Below, piece after piece: positions 47,025 through 58,496 of a stretch of DNA of 64,000 bases. Under the pieces are notes generated by a model, which worked only from the letters and a program-made list of their open reading frames with translations, ran no database searches and had not been told where the DNA came from. A program made the position numbers and the translations under genes. The stretch lies in contig NC_057800.1 of the NCBI RefSeq assembly GCF_018294505.1, forward strand, positions 471,492,955-471,556,954. Direction: 5' to 3'. Each line of letters starts with the position of its first letter. The stretch's first letter is position 1. The stretch comes from Triticum aestivum (Eukaryota > Streptophyta > Magnoliopsida > Poales > Poaceae).

Positions 47025-47286
47025 GTTTGATCGTTACCCGCCATCTTCATTATGATCTTGTAGCATAATTTTCTTGTTGCATAACACTTTCCCCTACGGA
47101 TGATGTTTCTAATGTTAATTTTGATCCCATGGGCGATCCTATCAACCTCCCACAGTGGGACGCTGATGAGTTTGAGGATTTTCTCTAATTGTGTTAGATG
47201 ATTCATAGTCGAGAGGCTCATATACAACTTCTCAATGATCTAATTGAGCATTTGTGGACGTTCCATGGGAACAAACAGATCATGTA
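47025..47286 (+). pseudogene. PIF/Harbinger-type transposase C-terminal remnant
   Basis: The plus-strand frame reads NVNFDPMGDPINLPQWDADE, then a stop, then MIHSREAHIQLLNDLIEHLW and TFHGNKQIM before a TAG at about 47284. Harbinger-type (HARBI1-like) transposases typically end with a R-AH-QLQ-DLVEHLW-GN motif. Only the tail survives. Copia-3 inserted on its left and a Gypsy gag abuts it on the right. Confidence 0.5.
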
Positions 47287-47981
47287 GCAAATGGTTCCTT
47301 AATGATAGCAAAGAGATTGGGATGAATACTTATAGATTTGAGATCCGCATTTTCCTTACTAGATGATTCACCCTTATTTTTAGGAACGTACATAAGCTTG
47401 GCAACTTTAGTGGAAGGACTTGGAGTATTCTTTACGGAAGAAAAAGCGGTTCCCAAGTTGGTAATAATATCCTCAAGTTTATCGATCCTAGTAGAATCGT
47501 GATTTATTTTCTCATTTACTATGGGTTCCTTTTCTTTAATATTTTTCAAAGTAACTCCTACTTTAGATACCTATTGAGAGATTTGGTTGTGGATCTTTTT
47601 ATCCAAATTTTCAATTAACTCTACGGTAGCAACCTTATTTTCAATAATTTCAAGCCTTTGCATTACATGCTCCAAAGTTAATACAGCTCCATGAACCAAG
47701 AGAGGGGGTGAGCCAAATAAATCTAGCATAGCATTATAAGAATCAAAAGTATGGCTACCCAAGAAGTTCCCTCCGGTAATAGTATCAAGAACATATCTGT
47801 GCCAAGGAGTAATGCCTACATAAAAATTGCAAAGGAGAACGGAAGCAGATTGCTTCCTAGTAGATCTATTTTGAGCATTGCAAATTCTATACCAAGCATC
47901 TTTTAGATTTTCTCCCTCCATTTGCTTAAAATTTAGAATTTCATTCTCGGGAGACAACGGAGAAGATAAGGGACTAGACAT
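47280..47981 (-). pseudogene. Gypsy gag (Sabrina-like), one in-frame stop
   Basis: ATG at 47981 (MSSPLSSPLSPENE). The motif MEGENLKDAWYRICNAQNRS and the segment NFLGSHTFDSYNAMLDLFGS are typical of Triticeae Gypsy gag N-termini. A single TAG near 47573-47571, at a position where relatives have a tyrosine codon, splits it. The same frame then continues (KIHNQISQ, stop, VSKVGVTLKNIKEKEPIV) to 47280, where the element is truncated. Confidence 0.75.
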
Positions 47982-48216
47982 AACGACAAGCAAACAAACT
48001 AACACACAAGCAAACAAAAAGCAAGTGGGCAAAAAGAGGCAAATAGAGAAAGAGAGGGAGGATAGAGAGAGAGAGAGCAAATAAAATGGCAAGGGTGAAG
48101 TGGGGGAGAGGAAAACGAGAGGCAAATGGAAAATAATGTAATGCAGGAGATAAGGGTATGTGATGGGTACTTGGTATGTTGACTTTTGCGTAGACCTCCC
48201 CAGCAACGGCGCCAGA

Positions 48217-49811
48217 AATCCTTCTTGCTACCTCTTGAGCACTGCGTTGGTTTTCCCCGAAGAGGAAGGGATGATGCAGCAAAGTAGCGTAAGTATTTCC
48301 CTCAGTTTTTGAGAACCAAGGTATCAATCCAGTAGGAGGCTACGCGCGAGTCCCTCGTACCTGCACAAAACAAATAAATCCTCGCAACCAACGCAAATAG
48401 GGGTTGTCAATCCCTATAAGGCCACTTACGAGAGTGAGATCTGATAGATATGATAAATATAATATTTTTAGTATTTTTGTGATAAAGATGCAAGGTAAAA
48501 TAAAGGCAAAGTAAATAGCAAAGGAAATAACTAAGTAGTACGAGATTAATATGATAAAGATAGACCCGGGGGCCATAGGTTTCACTAGTGGCTTCTCTAG
48601 AGAGCATAAGTATTCTACAGTGGGTGAACAAATTACTATTGAGCAATTGACAGAATTGAGCATAGTTATGAGAATATCTAGGCATGATCATGTATATAGG
48701 CATCATGTCCGAGACAAGTAGACCGACTCCTGCCTGCATCTACTACTATTACTCCACTCATCGACCGCTATCCAGCATGCATCTAGAGTATTAAGTTAAA
48801 AACAGAGTAACGCCTTAAGCAAGATGACATGATGTAGAGGGATAAACTCATGCAATACGATGAAAACCCCATCTTGTTATCCTCGATGGCAACAATACAA
48901 TACGTGCCTTGCTGCCCCTACTGTCACTGGGAAAGGACACCGCAAGATTGAACCGAAAGCTAACAACTTCTCCCATTGCAAGAAAGATCAATCTAGTAGG
49001 CCAAACCAAATTGATAATTCAAAGAGACTTGCAAAGATAACCAATCATACATAAAAGAATTCAGAGAAGATTCAAATATTGTTCATAGATAGACTTGATC
49101 ATAAACCCACAATTCATCGGTCTCAACAAACACACTGCAAAAAGAAGATTACATCGAATAGATCTCCACAAGAGAGGGGGAGAACATTGTATTGAGATCG
49201 AAAAAGAGAGAAGAAGCCATCTAGCTACTAAATATGGACCCGTAGGTCGGAGGTAAACTACTCACACTTCATCGGAGGGGCTATGGTGTTGATGTAGAAG
49301 CCCTTCGTGATCGATGCCCCCTCCGGAGCTCCGGAATAGGCCCCAAGATGGGATCTCGTGGATATAGAAAGTTACGGCGGTGGAATTAGGGTTTTGGCTC
49401 CCTATCTGATCGTTTGGGGGTACGTGGATATATATAGGAGGAAGGAGTACATCGATGGAGCAACAGGGGGCCCACGAGGGTGGAGGGCGCGCCTGGGGGG
49501 GGGGGGGTAGGCGCGCCACCTACCTCGTGGCCTCCTCTTTTCTTTCTTGATGTAGGGACCAAGTCTCTAGGGTCTTGTTCGTTGAGAAAATCACGTTCCC
49601 GAAGGTTTCATTCTGTTTGGACTCCGTTTGATATTCCTTTTCTTTGAAACCCTAAAACAGGAAAAAAACAGCAATTCTAGGCTGGGCCTCCGGTTAATAG
49701 GTTAGTCCCAAAAATAATATAAAAGTGGATAATAAAGCCCAATAATGTCCAAAACAGTAGATAATATAGCATGGAGCAATCAAAAATTATATATACGTTG
49801 GAGATGTATCA
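48217..49811 (-). repeat. Sabrina-like LTR, ~1.6 kb
   Basis: TG start at 49811 on the minus strand. TATA box (CTATATATATCC) at about 49437-49426. The exact 3' end is within a few bases of 48217, next to the PBS. Confidence 0.8.
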
Positions 49812-51421
49812 AGCATCCCCAAGCTTAATTCCTACTCGTCCTCGAGTAGGTAAATGATAAAAACAGAATTTTTGATGTGGAGTGCTACTTGGCATAATTT
49901 TAATGTAATTCTTCTTAATTGTGGTATGAATATTCATATCCGAAAGATTCAAGACAAAAGTTCATATTGCATTAAAAATAATAATACTTCAAGCATACTA
50001 ACTAAGCAATTATGTCTTCTCAAAATAACATGGCCAAAGAAAGTTCATCCCTACAAAATCGTAAGGTTTAGTCATGTTTCATTTTCGTCACACAAGAATG
50101 CTCTCATCATGCACAACCCCGATGACAAGCCAAGCAATTGTTTCATACTTTAGTAATCTCAAACCTATAAACTTTCACGCAATATATGAGCGCGAGCCAT
50201 GGACATAGCACTAGGGTGGAATAGAATATAATGAGGGGGGTTATGTGGAGAAGACAAAAAAGGAGAAAGTCTCACATCAATGAGGCTAATCAATGTGCTA
50301 TGGATATGCCCGCCAATTGATGTTAATGCAAGGAGTAGGGATTGCCATGCAACGGATGCACTAGAGCTATAAATGTATGAAAGCTCAACAAAAGAAACTA
50401 GTGGGTGTGCATCCAACTTGCTTGCTCATGAAGACCTAGGGCACTTGAGGAGGCCTGTTGTTGGAATATACAAGCAAAGTTCTATAATGAAAAATTCCCA
50501 CTAGTATATGAAAGTGACAAAACAAGAGACTCTCTAACATGAACATTAAGGTGCTACTTTGAAGCACAAGTGTGGCAAAGGATAGTAACATTGTCCCTTC
50601 TCTATTTTTCTCTCATTATTTTTTTGGGCCTTCTCTTTTTTTATGGCCTTTCTCCTTTTTTTCTTTTTTTGGGCCTTCTCTTTTTTATGGCCTTTTCCTT
50701 TTTTTCCTCACTTGGGACAATGCTCTATAAAATGATGATCATCACACTTCTATTTATTTACAACTCAATGATTACAACTCGATACTAGAACAAAAGATGA
50801 CTCTATATGAATGCCTCCGGTGGTGTACCGGGATATGCAATGGACCAAGATTGACATGTATGAAAGAATTATGAATGGTGGCTTTGCCACAAATATTATG
50901 TCAACTACATGATCATGCTAAGCAATATGACAATAATGAATGTGTCATGATGAACGGAATGATGGAAAGTTGCATGGCAATATATCTCGGAATGGCTATG
51001 GAAATGCCATAATAGGTAGATATGGTGGCTGTTTTGAGGAAGATATAAGGAGGTTTATGTGTGAAAGAGTGTATCATATCACGGGTTTTGGATGCACCAG
51101 CGAAGTTTGCGCCAACTCTCAATGTGAGAAAGGGCAATGCACGGTACCGAAGAGACTATCAAGGATGGAAGGGTGAGAGTGTGTATAATCCATGGACTCA
51201 ACATTAGTCATAAAGAACTCACATACTTATTGCAAAAATCTACATGTCATCAAAAACCTCGGTACTACGCGCATGCTCCTAGGGGGATAGATTGGTAGGA
51301 AAAGACCACCGCTAGTCCTCGACCGCCACTCATAAGGAGGACAATCAAATAACACCTCATGTTTCAAATTTGTTACATAACGTTCACCATACGTGCATGC
51401 TACGGGACTTGCAAACTTCAA
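49812..51421 (-). other. Gypsy 3' non-coding internal region and PPT
   Basis: PPT-like GCTTGGGGATGCT lies directly before the LTR (49824-49812). Non-coding otherwise. A duplicated pyrimidine-rich block (GGGCCTTCTCTTTTT, then ATGGCCTTT) lies at about 50617-50712. Confidence 0.65.
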
Positions 51422-51453
51422 GCCCAACGGCAATGATAAAGTCCTAGTTCTCC

Positions 51454-53373
51454 ATGCCGGCAGGCGGCAATAGTGGCAGTTCATTGTCAGGCGGTTCATG
51501 GCGTCGCCGCCCTCGCTCACTTGGACCATCTGCATCCACGACGGTGGGTGATGACCCACAAGCATAGGTGATCAGTCGTATTCCTTCCAATAAGAAAGAG
51601 TGTCGAACACAACGAGGAGCAGAAGGAAATGAGAAGCAGTTTTTAGCAAGGTATTTTCTGCAAGCACTGAAATTATCGGTAACAGATAGTTTAGTAGTAA
51701 GATAATTCGTAACGGGTAACAAGTAACAAGAGTAACAAAAGTGCAGCAAGGTGGCCCAATCCTTTTTATAGCAAAGGATAAACCTGGACGAACTCTTATA
51801 TAAAGCAAAGCACTCCCGAGGACACATGGGAATTATTGTCAAGTTAGTTTTCATCATGCTCATATGATTCGCATTCATTACTTTGATAATTTGATATGTG
51901 GGTGGACCGCTGTTTGGGTGCTATCCTTACATGGACAAGCCTCCCACTTATGATTAACCCCTCTCGCAAGCATCTGCAACTGCAAAAGAAGAATTAAGAG
52001 AAATCTAACCATAGCATGAAACATGTGGATCCAAATCAGCCCCTTACGAAGCAACGCATAAAGTAGGGTTTAAGCTTCTGTCACTCTAGCAACCCATCAT
52101 CTACTTATTACTTCCCAATTCCTTCCCCTAGGCCCAAATCATGGTGAAGTTTCATGTAGTCGACGTTCACATAACACCACTAGAAGAAAGACAACATACA
52201 TCTCATCAAAATATCGAACGAATACCAAATTCACATGATTACTTATAACAAGACTTCTCGCATGTCCTCAGGAACAAACATAACTACTCATAAAGCATGT
52301 TCATGTTCAAGATCATAGGGGTAATAAATATCATTAAGGATCTGACCATATGATCTTCCACCAAATAAACCAACTAGCGTCAACTACAAGGAGCAATCAA
52401 CACTCCTAGCAAACCACAGGTACCAATGTGAGGCTTTGAGACAAAGATTGAATACAAGATATGAACTAGGGTTTGAGAGGAGATGGTGCTGGTGAAGATA
52501 TCGATGAAGATTGACCCTCCCACGATGAGAGGATCATTGGTGATGAATATGGCTTCAAATTCCCCCTCTGGGAGAGAAGTTTCCCCAGCAAAAAAGCTCC
52601 GCCTGAGCCCTAGATTACTTCTACCCAGGTTCCGCCTCGAGACGGCGGCGCTTGGTCCCGAAAACTTCCTTATAATTTTGTCTAGGTCAAAACCTTTCAT
52701 ATAGCAGAAGATGGACACAGGGGGCTGGCCAGGGGGGGCACAAGCTAGGGAGGCGCACCCTAGGGGATAGGGTACGCCCCCCAGGCTTGTGGCTACCTGG
52801 TGGGTCCCCTTTTGTTGTTTCTTCGCCCAATATTTTTATATATTTCAAAACAATTCTCTGTAAAGTTTCATGATATTTGAAGTTGTGCAGAACAGGTATC
52901 TCAGATTTGCTCCTTTCCGGTCCGGAATTCCAGCCGCCGACATTCTCCCTCTTCATGTAAATTTTGTAAAATAAGAGAGAAAAGGTATAAGTATTGTACC
53001 ATAATGTGAAATAATAGTCCATAATGCAATAAATATGAAAATAAAAACATGATGCAAAATGGACGTATCAACGGGCTCCTTCGGCAAGGAGGACCAGCCG
53101 CAACAGCGGCCCCGTCTCCTCTCGGATGTGGCTCTAATGGATGAAGAATTCATCTGTCAGATGGGTCCGGCTCCATCGTTGCCGGCGTGCATGAAGGAGG
53201 AGCCACCGCCCCCGCAGCGGGTTTGCGTTAAGCCGGAGCTCGCATCCCCACTCTGGCAAGTGAAGGGCGAGTCGATGTCTCGGTTGTGCAAAATTGGCCT
53301 CCATATCAGTGGCCGCATGAAGCAGGAGTCGGCACCCCCAGTGCCTCCGCTGCGGAAGGACGAGCCGGCGTAG
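51454..53373 (+). pseudogene. Small ORF of unknown function split by a solo LTR
   Basis: ATG at 51454 opens a Gly/Ser- and Arg-rich reading (MPAGGNSGSSL, then RRRPRSLGPSASTTV) up to 51548. The same frame resumes exactly after the presumed target duplication, at 53076. It continues through a Pro/Lys/Glu-rich region with repeated KEEPPPP, VKPE and GR(M/V)KQE-type motifs to a TAG at 53371-53373. Total about 131 codons without the insertion. KxE and VKxE motifs resemble sumoylation-like sequence; that is only a resemblance. No family recognised. The ORF ends next to a Fatima-like LTR, so it may be a transposon gene. Confidence 0.5.
51549..53070 (-). mobile_element. Wham-like Gypsy solo LTR, ~1.52 kb
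   Basis: On the minus strand it starts TGATACGTCCATTTTGCATC (53070) and ends TTGTGGGTCATCA (51549). No PBS or PPT is adjacent, so it is a solo LTR. Flanks GTGGG (51544-51548) and ACGGG (53071-53075) could be a 5-bp duplication with two transitions. An ATG at 53059 inside the LTR fortuitously opens the downstream half of the split ORF. Confidence 0.75.
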
Positions 53374-53378
53374 CCCCC

Positions 53379-56108
53379 ACTAAGGGAGTCCTGGATTACG
53401 AGGTCATCGGGCGTCCGGGCTATGCAACATGGGATGGACTAATGGGCCGTGAAGATACAAGATAGAAGACATTCTCCCGTGTCTGGAGGGGACTCTCCTT
53501 TGCGTGGAAGACAAGCTTGGCGTGTGCATATGAATATCCTTTCTCTATAAACCGACTCTATACAACCCTAGCCCCCTCCGTGTCTATATAAACCGAAGGG
53601 TTTAGTCCGTAGAGGCAATCATAATCATACAAGCTAGACAATTAGGGTTTAGCCATTACGATCTCGTGGTAGATCAACTCTTGTAACCCCAATGCTCATC
53701 AAAGTCAATCAAGCAGGACATAGGGTATTACCAACATCAATAGGGCCCGAACCTAGGTAAACATTGTGTCCCTGTCTCCTGTTACCATCGATCCATAGAC
53801 GCACAGTTCGGGACCGCCTACCCGAGATCTGCCAGTTTTGACACCGATATTGGTGCTTTCATTGAGAGTTCCATTGTGCCGTCGTCGAAAGGCTCGATGG
53901 CTCCATCAATCATCTACAACAATGCTGCCGCAAAGGAGATTTTTCTCCCTGGATAGATCTTTGTATTCAGTGGTTTCGCACTGTAGGCCAACTCGGTTGG
54001 CCACTTGGAGTAGATCGACAGCTACACCCTGGTCACCGGACCAGTTTTGGGAAATTCAACTATGTCACTGATATCCGAGGAGACTTGATCTTCCAAGGGT
54101 TCGTGGCCTCAACCACCGCTCCGGCCTTAGATCTGGAGCATGTCATCAGGTCCGAAGACGGGAGTCTAGAGCCCGCTGGACTCTCCGTGGCCTTGGAGCT
54201 CAACACCGAGAGAATAGCGTCTCCGGCAATCATTGCAAGGTCGGACTCTTATCCGGATACTACTTCCGAACCCTGGAGGCCCGTGTCATGCGAGCTCAGC
54301 GCAGAAACTTCCGACTGTGTCCAAACCCCACTCTTAAACGAGGCTTTGGACCTAATGCGACCCCTCGTCATCACAGAGGAACCGCTTCTGAATCACGCCC
54401 AGCCCAGACTAGGGGCTGGAAATAGGGAATTTTCCTTCCCACCCACCACCCACTTCATAGCAACCATCGAGGACCTAACCAACATGCTTGATTACGCCTT
54501 CGAAGACGTCGATAGTATGGACGACGATGCCGGAGAGGAGCAGGCCCAAAACCCGCCGGTCACCTGAGTTGGACGCAACCTCCTCGTATGACATATATAT
54601 GGTGGATACACCTAAAAACAACAACGGTGATGATGAGAAAAAACCCAGTCGAGGACGAACCTCCTGAGATACCGCTGAAACGTCGACGTCAGCGGCGCCA
54701 CTCTAAATCACGTCACGGCAAGAAGCAATACCGGCACCAAAGACAATGATACTCTGGAGAACGTCGAAGACCAAGAAAACCCCATCGAACCAACATCTGA
54801 ACAGGATGATCGAGAGGACGGGCAAGTTGACCCTGACGCACAAAGAGGGAACAACGACTCGGAGGACAGCAACTATCTACCACTCTCCGAGGATGATGTA
54901 AGCCTCGGCGATGAAGACTTTATTGTGCCAGAGGAACCCCTCGAACAAGAGCGCTTCAAGCGCCGGCTAATAGCCATGGCTAGAAGCCTACCAAAGAAAC
55001 AACAACAACTCCAAGCTGACCAAGATCTGCTCAACGACAGATGGACTAATGTCTTGGCAGCCGAAGAGTATGGCCTCGAACGCCCAACAAAGAGTTACCC
55101 GAAGCGTAAACTCCTACCCCAATTTGACGACGAGGCGCTGGAGCCCAAACCACCCGCACATAATGCGGCTGGCGGACTCAACCGACCACCACATGGCCAA
55201 GGCAGAATGGCAACTCGGGCCAAACACCAGCCCGCTCCACCTTGCCGTAAAAGCAAAGAAACAACAACTCGGGGTACACATATGACCTACTACAAGACCT
55301 GGAATATAGAGAAAGTCAAACCAGATCAATCTATGGATCGCAGGGGTACGCCCCGGCATGAGAGGACGGTTACCAATCCCGGTGCGGAAAGTATAACCAT
55401 GCCCCGGCCGAAAACCGCATACGGACTTCATCCAAACTGCGCCGTGACACGGCCCAATATAGGGGCGCCGCACCCCCCCTATGCTTCACCGATGAGGTAA
55501 TGGAGCACCAGTTCCCAGAAGGGTTCAAACCCATGAACATCGAATCATACGGCGGCACAACAGATCCCGTAGTATGGATTGAAGACTTTCTTCTCCACAT
55601 TCACATGGCTCGCGGTGATGATCTACACGCCATCAAATACCTTCCCCTCAAACTTAAGGGACCAGCACAGCACTGGCTGAACAGTCTACCAAAAAATTCT
55701 ATTGGTAGTTGGGAGGGCCTGGAGGATGCATTCAGAGACAACTTCCAAGGTACCTATGTTTGGCCCCTAGATGCCGATGACTTTAGCCACATAATCCAGC
55801 AACCCGGGGAATTGGCCCGACAGCTCTGGACAAGGTTCCTAATCAAAAAGAACTAGATTGTGGATTGTCTGGATGCAAAGCCATCGCGGCCTTCAAACAT
55901 AGCGTCTGAGACGAGTGGCTCGCCCGACACCTCTGCTAAGAAAAGCCGAAGTCCATGGCAGCCCTCACCCCACTTATGACCCGTTTTTTGTGTGGGAGAA
56001 GACAACTGGCTTACTCACAAAAGCAATAGCACCAGCAACCCTGGTACCTCCGAAACCAGGGACGGCAATGGCAAGCCACGACACAACAAGCATAATCGTC
56101 GAAACAAC
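53379..56108 (+). mobile_element. Fatima-like Gypsy retrotransposon, 5' part, plus strand
   Basis: 5' LTR about 53379-53849 (TAAGGGAGTCCTGGATTA near its start, TTTTGACACCGATA at its end), then a PBS-like TTGGTGCTTTCATTGAGA, then gag. TATA box TCTATATAAACC at 53583-53594. Interrupted at 56108 by an Angela-type LTR; the rest lies outside the window. Confidence 0.75.
53897..56108 (+). pseudogene. Gypsy gag (Fatima-like), degenerate
   Basis: ATG at 53897 reads MAPSIIYNNAAAKEIFLPG before a stop. Reading is recovered at 54085-54567 (DCVQTPLLNEALDLM, then FSFPPTTHFIATIEDLTNML and an acidic end) and at 54925-55500 (LAAEEYGLERPTKSYPKRKL). The conserved retrotransposon gag core is at 55500-55856 (VVWIEDFLLHIHMARGDDLH, LKGPAQHWLNSLP, and WEGLEDAFRDNFQGTY). 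Several stops and frame changes make it non-functional. Confidence 0.75.
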
Positions 56109-56393
56109 TGAAGGAAATATGCCCTAGAGGCAATAAGAAAGTTATTATTTATTTCCTCATATCATGATAAATGTTTAGTATTCATGCTAGAATTGTATTA
56201 ACCGAAAACATAATACATGTGTGAATACATAGACAAACATAGTGTCACTAGTATGCCTCTACTTAACTAGCTCGTTGATCAAAGATGGTTGAGTTTCCTA
56301 GCCATAGACATGAGTTGCCATTTGATTAACGGGATCACATCATTAGGAGAATGATGTGATTGACATGACCCATTTCGTTAGCTTAGCACTTGG

Positions 56394-57311
56394 TGTCGGA
56401 TTTCGGGTTCTGGCAGACCCTTGAGGTTCGAACACTGGGGTGCGCGCGGAGATTTCGCCTCCTACCTACCTGCAGCCCTCCGCCATGCTAGGATCTAAAA
56501 CTAAGGAAAGAACAACACAAGAGACACACGGTTTATACTGGTTCGGGCCACCGTTGTGGTGTAGTACCCTACTCCAGTGTGTGGTGTGGTGGATTGCCTC
56601 TTGGGCTGGTGATGATGAACAATACAAGGAAGAACAGCCTCGCGAGGGTCTGTTTTTGGCTGGGGCGATGAACTGCTCAGTGGAGTTCAGTCACCTTCTC
56701 CCTCTCTCTGCCTCCAGCCAACCGACCCCTTGCTATGTGGGTGGCTGGTCCTATTTATAGAGGCCCTGGTCCTCTTCCCAAATATCGAGCGGGAAGGGAG
56801 CCAACATTGGCGGGCTAATTTGAAGGGGGACAGCAAGTATCAGCTATCCTGACAAAAGTAGTCTTCGCCTGCGCAAAGCTCTGGGGATGACGCCGTCTTG
56901 GGCTCCACGGTGACCTCCATCTCGTAGTCCTCCTGGTCTTGGTCTCGTTGCACCGAAATGGCAACCTTTGCCTGATGCCTCGGTACTCCGCGGCTGCGCT
57001 TGCCCCCTTTGCACCAAAGAGGAAAGGAGGACGCTGCGCGGGCTGGCACCCGCCTGGCGCCCTGAGTCGTCATGGCTTGCATCACGGGCACCTCATGAGG
57101 TACCCCGCCTTGATCTCTCCGCCTCCTCGTGAGCCAGCCTGACGAGGCCGTGTTTGAGGAAGCTCCGCATCGTCCGCCCCGCGAGGCTTGGCCCCTCGCG
57201 AGGGTCTTGGGTTTGTGTTGGTGAAGATGGGCCGTGCTGGGCCCCCCTTTGAGCCACGCCGCAGGCCGCAGGCAGGCAAGTCTGGGGACCCCCATTCCCA
57301 TAACACCGACA
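56394..57311 (-). repeat. 3' LTR of the 7.4 kb Gypsy
   Basis: 918 bp, about 27 differences from the right LTR by hand count. The minus-strand TATA box CTATAAATAGG lies at 56761-56751. Confidence 0.9.
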
Positions 57312-57328
57312 GTATCCCCCGGGCCCAA
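57312..57328 (-). other. Polypurine tract of the 7.4 kb Gypsy
   Basis: Minus strand GGGCCCGGGGGATAC directly before the 3' LTR. Confidence 0.7.
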
Positions 57329-57635
57329 GGCGCGCTCGGACTTGGCCGTGCAAGGAGGCAGAAGGGCAAGAGCGAAGCGCCGAGGGCCCTAACAGCCTGC
57401 GGCCTTGGGCGCCGCGTGGTGGTTGACTGGACGTGGGCGCCTCCACTTCCCCATGATGCCTCAGCAACTGCACGGATGGGACAAGTCCCTGCACGCAAAA
57501 ACGGGTCATGATTACCTGTGATCGTGGAGGTCGGCGGTTGGCCTTCACCGGCCATAAGTACAGAACGGCGCGCGCCCTTCCAGTCCATCCCTCCTTGCTT
57601 CTCCTTCTTCCCGATCCTTGCTCCATCTTGCCGCG

Positions 57636-58496
57636 ATGGCTCCGATCCGCCGATTCTTGACGGCAGAGAAGGGAAAGGCTCCCCGAGAGGGGCCAGACCC
57701 ACTCCCGCCGAAGAAACTGCTCATCCCCCGTGGCCCGGACGAAGGGGCCCTTCAGGTGGTGCCGAGGCCTTGGGGCGAGTGCGCGCCGCCGGGGTTCCCG
57801 CTTCCATTGTATGCCCATGTCGAGGGCCCCGAAGGAGTTGATGTGGACCGCCACGGGCGGCGCCGCCGTTGGCGCCGCCGGGTCACGAAGGTGTTGGTCG
57901 TCCCCCCTGGGGTCCACACGGAGGGCTCCTTCCAAGAGTTCGTGCTCCGTGTCGCCATTCCTCTTCAGTCTTGGATCCGCCTTCCTCCCTTCTTCGCCTC
58001 CATCATCCCGCAGGGGGAGCCCCTGGAGCTCTGGCTGCAGCACACCGGCTGCAGCACCCTCGCGACCGAGGCAGAGGTCGCGGTCGTCGCCCCGGGCGAG
58101 GTCTACATGACTCGGGGCTGGAGGGAGATCGCCCAAGCTTGCAGGACAAGGGGTGTCTTCGCGATCCACTTGGACTACGACGGTGCTTCGGTGATGCTCT
58201 TCAAGGTCTTCGATGCAAGCGGGCGCCGGCTGGAGTGCTGCTCCGGGGAAGGTGGCCAGGGCCCTGCTGCGAGGAGGACTGGGCTCGCCACCCGCTCCCT
58301 TGGAGGCTCCTCAGGCGGTGGAGACGCTGGAGGTTCCAGCGACTCCGGCGAGTTCTTCGCGACTCCGGAGACGAGCGACGACACCTACGAGCCCCCGAGC
58401 CGGCGCCGCTCCTGGAGCAGGGCGGGCTCGTCAGGCCACCGTCGACTCTTATCTGGATGGGGTTGGCGTCGGTGCTTGACGGCCCACTGTTGGTGA
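57636..58496 (+). CDS. Antisense additional ORF in the Gypsy: B3-like domain plus Ser/acidic tail
   Basis: ATG at 57636 in good context (GCGATGG), 286 codons, TGA at 58494. It lies between the 3' LTR and the pol remnant and reads against the element. Residues 85-205 follow the plant B3 DNA-binding pattern: EFVLRVAIPLQSWIRLPPFF, then EPLELWLQHTGC, GEVYMTRGWREIAQACRTRG, and IHLDYDGASVMLFKVFDASG. A basic RHGRRRRWRRRVTK stretch before it could be a nuclear signal. The C-terminus is Gly/Ser/Asp-rich (GGSSDSGEFFATPETSDDTY) and then Arg-rich. The last ~20 codons may be out of frame, because the neighbouring frame ends in a smoother TVDSYLDGVGVGA. Its role is unknown; it could bind host or element DNA in the nucleus. 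The B3 call is from pattern only. Confidence 0.65.
   Translation: MAPIRRFLTAEKGKAPREGPDPLPPKKLLIPRGPDEGALQVVPRPWGECAPPGFPLPLYAHVEGPEGVDVDRHGRRRRWRRRVTKVLVVPPGVHTEGSFQEFVLRVAIPLQSWIRLPPFFASIIPQGEPLELWLQHTGCSTLATEAEVAVVAPGEVYMTRGWREIAQACRTRGVFAIHLDYDGASVMLFKVFDASGRRLECCSGEGGQGPAARRTGLATRSLGGSSGGGDAGGSSDSGEFFATPETSDDTYEPPSRRRSWSRAGSSGHRRLLSGWGWRRCLTAHCW

Larger units (their letters stand above)
47280..51421 (-). mobile_element. Sabrina-like Gypsy sequence: internal - LTR - internal, minus strand
   Basis: Reading the minus strand: 51421-49812 is 3' non-coding internal sequence ending in a PPT. 49811-48217 is one LTR (starts TGATACATCTCC). Then come a PBS (TGGCGCCGTTGCTGGGGA, 48214-48197), leader and gag. 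One LTR flanked by 3' internal sequence on one side and 5' internal sequence on the other is a recombinant or tandem arrangement. The family name is from recognition of the LTR start. Confidence 0.75.

Noticed and set aside
53059..53373. Independent 104-codon gene starting at 53059
   Set aside because: The first codons lie in the end of a solo LTR. The reading continues in frame with 51454-51548 on the other side, so it is the second half of a split ORF.
57093..58169. 358-codon minus-strand open frame over the antisense ORF
   Set aside because: It overlaps the LTR edge and the B3-like ORF in a GC-rich region and is Arg/Gly/Pro-biased. The plus frame has the recognisable pattern and a good start.
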